A stretch of 64,000 nucleotides of DNA. Origin: Acanthosepion pharaonis. Its lineage: Eukaryota > Mollusca > Cephalopoda > Sepiida > Sepiidae. How positions within the stretch are numbered: position 1 is the first letter of the stretch; every line of letters starts with the position of its first letter. Location of the stretch: positions 949,501 through 1,013,500 of the forward strand of contig CAHIKZ030000126.1 of the NCBI GenBank assembly GCA_903632075.3. The letters are read 5' to 3'. The translations under genes were made by a program, and so were the position numbers. Positions 58,180 to 64,000 of the stretch are shown piece after piece. The notes beneath the pieces are model-generated. The model did not search any database. It saw only the letters and a list, made by a program, of their open reading frames with translations, and was not told the origin of the DNA.

Positions 58180-58735
58180 GACTAGTTTCCATTTAACAAA
58201 AAAAAGGCCTTAAAATGTGAATGCATTTTTGGGTATATGTTTAATATTTGGGTTTTGGCAAGTCTGATTGACTTCAGATGCAAAGGTTTTAAGAATGATC
58301 ACCTGTAGTCCAAATGAAACTTACAACAATCATATTTATATTGATATGATTAATTATAGAAACCAGATATGTCATGGCATCTGTCTAATGGTTCTCATTG
58401 TGGTAATAAAATAAGTACATCTCATCTCCCCTCTTGTTTGTAACCATCCACTATAGTAAAACTTTTTCAGTGCTAAAGTTGAATTATTCAAATAAAGATT
58501 CATAAGCTTCTACTTAGAGTGGTTGCTATATTGCATTCATTAATCAATAATACTAAGTTTACTGTTACTCTATAAGCCTTTAAAAAAATTTTAGTTCAAT
58601 AACTAATAAGCTTAGGTTTATGATATTTGGTTTGTAAGATGATTTATTTTTTGTTATTTCCATGTAGTTAATCTCTTTCTTTCATTGAAACTTCTTATAT
58701 GATTTTATTGTTGCCTTTTGGCTTTCTATATAAAG
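58180..58735. other. AT-rich non-coding DNA
   Basis: Nothing recognised. Confidence 0.5.
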
Positions 58736-58739
58736 ACTC

Positions 58740-59583
58740 ATGATTTAGTGGAAGAAGTCAGTGGGGGGAAAACTGGCTGTTCACATTCAGTGCCTCAAAA
58801 CCGAAACTAATGATATTCTACCATCACTGATTGGACACGGAACTTTCACCAATTGCAATGAATCGATGTTACCCCAGGGAGGCCCCGTGACTTTGAACAT
58901 CTATTAGGACTTAAACTTAGTCCAGACCTCAAGTGAAACACCTACATATGATCTATCATTAAAGATGCTTGAAAAATGCTTGGTTCCCTGCACCACTCCA
59001 ATCCGACTCCTCCTGCTATCTTCTACATTTACAAGAGCTAGAACAGGCCTAAAATAGAGTACTACTGCCATATATGGGCAGGAGCTGCACAGTCTTCACT
59101 TTCCACTCTCAATAGAGCCCAACAATATCTCTGCATCCTTGTGGGTAACAAATTATTTTCCACATTCCAACCCCTTTCTCAAAGACGAGATGTCACAAGC
59201 CTTTCACTGCTCTATCACTATTTCCATAGAAAGAGTTCAGATGAACTACATTCCTTAGTTCCACCAGTTCTAACCTTCATGGCTAAGACCCACCCTGCCA
59301 CACCCATTGTAGTGAACCACCTTAATTCCCTTCATATTTCTTTGGTGAGATGTAAGTTCCACTTGAGCAGCAACTTCCCATGAACCTGTGTCTTGTGGAA
59401 CTGACTCTCAAGAGGATGTTTCCCCAATCACTACAATCTTACCATGTTCTAGGTTACAGTTAACCGTTATCTTCCGCACACATCCACATAAGCTTTGCCT
59501 CTTACTCTGTATCTCTCTACCTCGTGTGCATCCTCCCCACCAGTCCTTGTACAAATTGAACACCATTGTAAAAAAAAAAAAAA
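58740..59583 (+). pseudogene. LINE group B RT C-terminal fragment with poly(A)
   Basis: Mixed-frame translation gives HLLGLKLSPDLK, IEYYCHIWAGAAQSSLSTL, then in the frame from 59141 LSQRRDVTSLSLLYHYFHRK SSDELHSLVPPV, then FPNHYNL. This is the C-terminal landmark of Jockey/CR1-like LINEs, as in the minus-strand copies at 27620 and 45729. It ends in a run of 13 A (59570-59582), the tail. It is truncated at the 5' end, so no polymerase core is present. Confidence 0.8.
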
Positions 59584-59584
59584 T

Positions 59585-60480
59585 CCCCATTGCTTAATAA
59601 AAGGGTATAATAAGCCAGTGCTTCAGCTACTATGTGATTTCCAGTCCCATATTCTATTGCTGAGTTGTGATTATTTTTTTGTGCATTTGCTATAAATTTG
59701 AAAATACTGATTGACCAATTAGAAATCAGTCCTGGGTATGACGATAAACTACATCTGAATTCTGGGTAAGATGATGAACTACATCCAACAGCAAGCTTCT
59801 GATCAGGAGGTTTTGAAGAGTGTGGAACCACTTCTTAATTGCTGGTGTTCCCAGGTCCACCCTGACCGGGGTAGTAGCTATGGGCAAATAAATAGTTAAA
59901 CCAAAAAGGAGTCAAAACACTATGAAAGTATAAAAATATGTTTTAATACCAGCAATACATTTTTGGACAAAAATATTATTACTTGCAATACTTTTTTTGA
60001 AAAAAAAAAAAATTATTACCAGCAATACATTTTTGGAAAAAAAATTATTACCAGCAATAAAAATCTTGTCAGCATTAAATAACCCATTGAGGTTGATATG
60101 CCGTAAAACAAACCAAATCACTTAGAAATAATGTTTTGTTAAAGATTTTCATTTGAGTTAACACTCATCTTTATATCCTATATACCATTTCAATATATTC
60201 AACTAAACAATTTTTTAAGTTTTGTGTTAACAAATTTTAGTTCAATATTTAAGTCAGTATAAGAAATTTCACCATTCTATCCTAATTTTTTCTTTATTAG
60301 TTTATTTAATTCTGTGTAGATGTTTATTGGACATAATCCAACTTAAGCACAGGGCCTGAGTCATGGAGCACTTGGTGCTGAAAACCTTTTCTCTACAATA
60401 ACTATTTTTTGTTTTTCTGCCATTTTTAATACTTCTTTTTCTCTCTTTTATATCTCAGTTTCTTTTTTACTGTTTTCTTA
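59585..60480. other. AT-rich non-coding DNA with small local repeats
   Basis: TACCAGCAATACATTTTTGG occurs at about 59947 and about 60018, with related words nearby (short tandem units of about 35-70 bp, 59940-60065), and GGTATGACGATAAACTACATC / GGTAAGATGATGAACTACATC form a two-copy repeat at about 59735 and 59764. No gene seen. Confidence 0.5.
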
Positions 60481-60483
60481 CAG

Positions 60484-60850
60484 TTTCCTCCTCCCTCCCT
60501 CCCTCCCTCCCCCACACACTTTCCTCCCTCCCCTCCTCCCCCACACTTTCCCCTCCTCCCTCCCCACACACTTTCCTCCCTCCCTCCCTCCCCACACACT
60601 TTTCCTCCCTCCCTCCCCCCACACACTTTCCTCCCTCCTCCCCTACCCACACTTTCCCTCCCTCCCTCCCCCCTCCCCACACCCTTTCCTCCTTCCCTCC
60701 TCCCCCTCCTTCCCTCCCTCCCCCCCACACTTTCCTCCCTCCCCTCCCCCACACTTTCCTCCCTCCCCTCCCCACACACTTTCCTCCCCTCCCTCCCCCA
60801 CACACTTTCTCCCTCCCTCCCCCCCACACTTTCCTTCCTCCCTCCCCCTC
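60484..60850 (+). repeat. C-rich minisatellite (CCCTCCC, CACACTTTCCT)
   Basis: About 14 irregular units combining CCTCCCTCCC runs with CCCACACACTTTCCT. The minus strand is G-rich with repeated GGGAGGGAGGG, so G-quadruplex formation is likely. The Gly/Glu/Arg-rich open frames on the minus strand (up to 158 codons) are by-products. Confidence 0.95.
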
Positions 60851-60859
60851 TCTCTACAC

Positions 60860-62380
60860 ACTTTTCTTCACCTTTTCTCTTTTGACTTTTCTTTAAATAC
60901 ATTTACAGTTTCAATAAATTTAAGGATTTTCTCTTGTAATTAACTTTCTGAAATAGTTTTCTTCCTGTTTAGATTTTTATTGTTCTGCCTCAGAAGCCCT
61001 TTCAATTGATAGCATCTAATATACAATATTGTGTTAAATATCAATTTGTTTTTATAAAATAATGAAAACGTCCTTTTCTCCTTTCATTTAACCATTTTGT
61101 TTATTTTCTTTTGTGCTTTCTTTTATTTTTCTAGCAACAATTTTATTACATAAATTCTAGTCGATATTATTATTACTTAAAGACTGACTTTAAAATTCTA
61201 AAAGTAAGTTTAAAAATGAAGGGAAGGAATGTTCATTTTTAAATAAATATTTTTTAAATGGTTAGAAGAAAATTAACTTTTTAAAAATAATTAAAAATAA
61301 AATATTCACCCTATTTTCTAAAGAAAATAATTTTCAATTGTTCTAAATTTGATTTCCTTGTTCGTGGCTGAAATATTTTTTCTTTTAACAGTCTTCACTT
61401 TAAAACATATTTAACATCTTTAAAAATGGAAAACTAAACAATTAAAATGGTTTTAAAAAGCAATGTTTTTTGGGGGGTTTTTATCATACTACTTCCAGCA
61501 AAACTGCCTATCATTTTCTCTGTCCACAACTGAAGAAAAAAATCCCATGTGTGTAATGCTATTGGGGACTTCATTCTCGTCACTAAATGCAATTTTATTT
61601 TACTTTTCATCTTTTTACTGTTCAGTCACAGTTTCTTCTGCTGCTTTTAAGAAAAAAAAAACATTCTACTGCTTAATTAAGATTATTGATTAAACTAGAA
61701 GTACTTGCGTGATTCTTTTAATAAAGAATTAACTCCCAACGGCTTTTCAGGCAGATATATTTTGGAAAAATTGCTTCACTATTCATGAGGTTAAGTGGAT
61801 CAGGTGAACTTTTTCTTAAGACTTGATTCACTGCAAGATTTATACCATGATTTCATTGATTGTTGGAGTTTTATTTTCATTATCATTGTTTTAACTTCAT
61901 TGCAAGAGAAGATTTTTTTTTTTTTTCTTTATTTTCACATTTTTACCTGCAAGTTTAATTTTATTTCACTTTTCCCTATTCTTTTGAATTGACCAAATTA
62001 TTTCCTTCAGTTGAAAAAAAGGTGGAAGAGGAAAAAAAAATAGTTTTTTTTGTTTTTTTTTTTATGCGTTCATTAATTACTAGAATTAAATAGAAAATGC
62101 TCTCATGTCACTTCCAAATTTTTCATTTTTATTTAATTTTAAAAAATGTAAACTCATTGATTGCAATATTCTGTATTACTCCAATTTTTGATAGTGTTAC
62201 TTTCTAAGTGTACTACATAAGGATGGGTAATGTCTGCATGTGTCTAAATTTCAACCAAATATGATTGATGAGTACATTGCTCAAGCATTGTGAAGAAAGG
62301 TTACTTTTACAAAAATATAGATTTTAAAGACTGACCTATAATGACATTAATTTCATCTAAATTTAATTGTTGCATTGTTA
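60860..62380. other. AT-rich non-coding DNA
   Basis: Nothing recognised; frequent T-runs (for example 61913-61926, 62043-62063). Confidence 0.5.
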
Positions 62381-62384
62381 TTTC

Positions 62385-62790
62385 AAAAGTTAATGCTGAT
62401 CTATGTCTTATACATTATGTAGAAGCATTTGACAAGGTATATCACAAACAGCTGTTAGGTAAGCTTGATTTATTTGGGAAGGATATTAGAATAATCCAGA
62501 ACTTATACTGAAAGCAAACCACCTGCATCATTAGGATAGAAAATGCATTCAATAAATACATAAAATTAGAAAGGGTTGTAAGACAAGGATGTGTCTTCTC
62601 AATGAACTAATTCAACCTTCACTGTGAAGCAATCCTGAGAGAATTAGAAATCCTACCAGAATTCTTTATTGGTGGCCACAATCTTAACAACATTAGATAT
62701 GCAGATAACACAGTATTGATAGAAGAAATGGAAAGGAAACTACAGTACCTCTTAGATATTAAAGGAAGGTGAGAAGAACAAACGAGCTAT
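62385..62790 (+). pseudogene. LINE reverse-transcriptase palm remnant
   Basis: Mixed-frame translation gives EAFDKVYHKQLLGKLDLFGK, IIQNLY, YIKLERVVRQGCVFSMN and LNNIRYADNTVLIEEMERKL. AFDxVxH, GVRQGC-like and YADD (here YADN, Asp to Asn) are the RT motifs A, B and C of non-LTR elements. Stops interrupt it. It is followed, after a SINE tail, by the C-terminal part of a LINE A copy at 62945. Confidence 0.82.
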
Positions 62791-62810
62791 CAATTGTTAG
62801 AAGATATAAT

Positions 62811-62940
62811 ATATCCACCTGAAGAAGGCCGAAGCATACAATGGCCGAAACGTTGTGATAAATATGGTGACAAAGATGAGGACAATAGTCTGAATAATGT
62901 AAATAGTGTGTAGAATATATGGTTGTTAGCAAAAGAAACA
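62811..62940 (+). mobile_element. SINE family 2 tail inserted in the LINE
   Basis: CCTGAAGAAGGCCGAAGCAT, ACAATGGCCGAAACGTTGTG and GTAAATAGTGTGTAGAATAT match the 3' tail of the SINE at 44679-44790. No tRNA head precedes it. It sits between the RT palm and the C-terminal part of LINE A. The core GGCCGAAGCATACAATGGCC is nearly palindromic. Confidence 0.7.
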
Positions 62941-62944
62941 ACCC

Positions 62945-63455
62945 AACATGCAAATTAAGAAACAGAAAAAATTAATTGAGAACAAAGAATATGGTGCTGA
63001 AATGTTATAAAATAATGATTCTCTTATATGACAGAGAATGCTGGACCATCTCAACTCATGGATGGAGAAGAGACTTGAGGCAAGAGAAATGTAGTTTTAC
63101 AGAAGGATGCTAAGAATACCATGGACTGAACATGTAAGCAATGACAAAGTTTTAGAGAAAATGGAAACAAAAAGAATACATACTGTGCATCAAAAAGAGA
63201 TAGTTGAAATTTCTAAGGCCTATAATAAGGAAAGAGGCCTTGGAAAATGTGACACTCACAGGATATATTGAAGTCAGGAGAGAAAGAAGAAAATAACACA
63301 TAAGCAACCTAACGAGCTTGTGTACATTGTTGGCAGAACAGTGATTAGGAAATATAGCAAAAAAGACTAACTTTAAGGTCTACATAGTACAGTAAGTTGT
63401 GAAGAACCATCATTGTCCATGTACTAAAGGAGGCATGGTACATAGCAGAAGATGT
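62945..63455 (+). pseudogene. LINE family A C-terminal part
   Basis: AAATTAAGAAACAGAAAAAA, TTTTACAGAAGGATGCTAAGAA, TGACACTCACAGGATATATTGA and the terminal CTAAAGGAGGCATGGTACAT match 23893-24490 and 55166-55735. The translation gives LLYDRECWTISTHGWRRDL-like words, the region after the RT domain, with stops. Together with 62385-62790 it is the longest LINE A copy in the window. Confidence 0.75.
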
Positions 63456-64000
63456 CAGTTTTAAAAACTAAACAAAATATAGATATGGATTTAAAAGTAA
63501 GAGGGGGAATTGGTGGTCTCCTAATATTTTGTTGTTTGTCATCTCCCTGCCTGCAATGTATCACTGCATCTGTCAGTTTCTGGAATATTTTGCATATCCT
63601 TCCTTAAATAGTAGAGATGTTTCTATTAACTCAATCTTCTAATTAGTTTCTTTCTCAAAAGGCCATTGTGATTTGAAAATGGATACTCAGATGTTTTTGT
63701 AATTTTGTGGTGACATTTGCCATTTATTTACAAAAGATTTTTACTTAGATATCTCATGTTTTTTCTGATCATATTTAAGTTTTTGATAAAATTTTGTTGA
63801 CCATATTAAATAAAATTTATTCAATGTTTTTTATGCCTTCATTTATGTCTCTACAACTTCCTATCCTTTGGAGCACAAAGCAAGTTTTCTTCCCTTACTA
63901 CACCTCCCACTTCCTGTTCTGTATTCACTGCTGTATTGAAGGATCAATATTACACAGCAGTTCAGCAATCTTGAGTTTATTTCCAATTAAAGTTTTCTGT
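63456..64000. other. AT-rich non-coding DNA
   Basis: Nothing recognised to the window end. Confidence 0.5.

Noticed and set aside
60426..60902. Minus-strand Gly/Glu/Arg-rich frames up to 158 codons
   Set aside because: They are translations of the C-rich tandem array; several frames are open in parallel.

Overview
The window looks like a piece of a cephalopod nuclear genome, most likely an octopus. This is inferred from several traits: strong AT richness, very long (TA)n, (TG)n and (CA)n microsatellites, several tRNA-headed SINE copies, one short spliced exon in a sea of non-coding DNA, and repeat families of a kind I associate with cephalopods. There is no bacterial-style gene organisation. 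Nearly every open frame is a microsatellite, minisatellite or transposon shadow.

Host genes. The best supported host coding sequence is one internal exon at 21321-21529 (+). It has a polypyrimidine tract and AG before it, a GTAGGT donor after it, and encodes a membrane anchor followed by the start of an extracellular/luminal domain (NXPE-like at best). A second, weaker exon candidate is at 152-243 (+). The phases of the two do not join directly. The rest is best read as long intron or intergenic DNA.

Mobile elements. (1) A short LTR retrotransposon of copia type at 55927-58174 has two 171-bp LTRs, a primer site, gag with a zinc knuckle, protease and RNase H remnants, and most of pol deleted. 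(2) One LINE family (A) has copies at about 6345, 23893, 55166 and 62385-63455. (3) A second group of LINE C-termini (B) lies at about 26125, 27621-28360, 45729-46400 and 58740-59583, with likely 3'-end scraps at 33606 and 36868. (4) Tc1/mariner relics lie at 12440-13450 (-), 26778-27440 (+, DD37D spacing) and 36440-36790 (+). (5) Non-autonomous DNA elements are a 674-bp hAT-like element with 8-bp target duplication (51251-51924), an 88-bp piggyBac-like MITE with TTAA duplications (14492-14579), a mariner-type MITE (23321-23429), foldback elements (31708-32120 and 38581-39329), and a Helitron-like 3' end with a 489-bp-period duplication (40128-41199). (6) tRNA-derived SINEs occur in at least two families.

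Simple and tandem repeats. There are a 39-bp minisatellite (30401-30873), a pyrimidine minisatellite (17096-17590) inside an almost 900-bp polypyrimidine tract, a C-rich CCCTCCC/CACACTTTCCT array (60484-60850), and many long (TA)n tracts, several of them beside element ends.

A few stretches of higher complexity with no repeat or coding explanation (about 5640-6060, 16060-16200, 34725-34860, 53855-53945) are marked as possible regulatory DNA. I found no CRISPR array, no rRNA and no convincing functional tRNA. I found no new multi-gene system. The most notable items are the internally deleted copia element, the possibly dimeric tRNA SINE, the foldback elements and the SINE-tail insertion inside a LINE.
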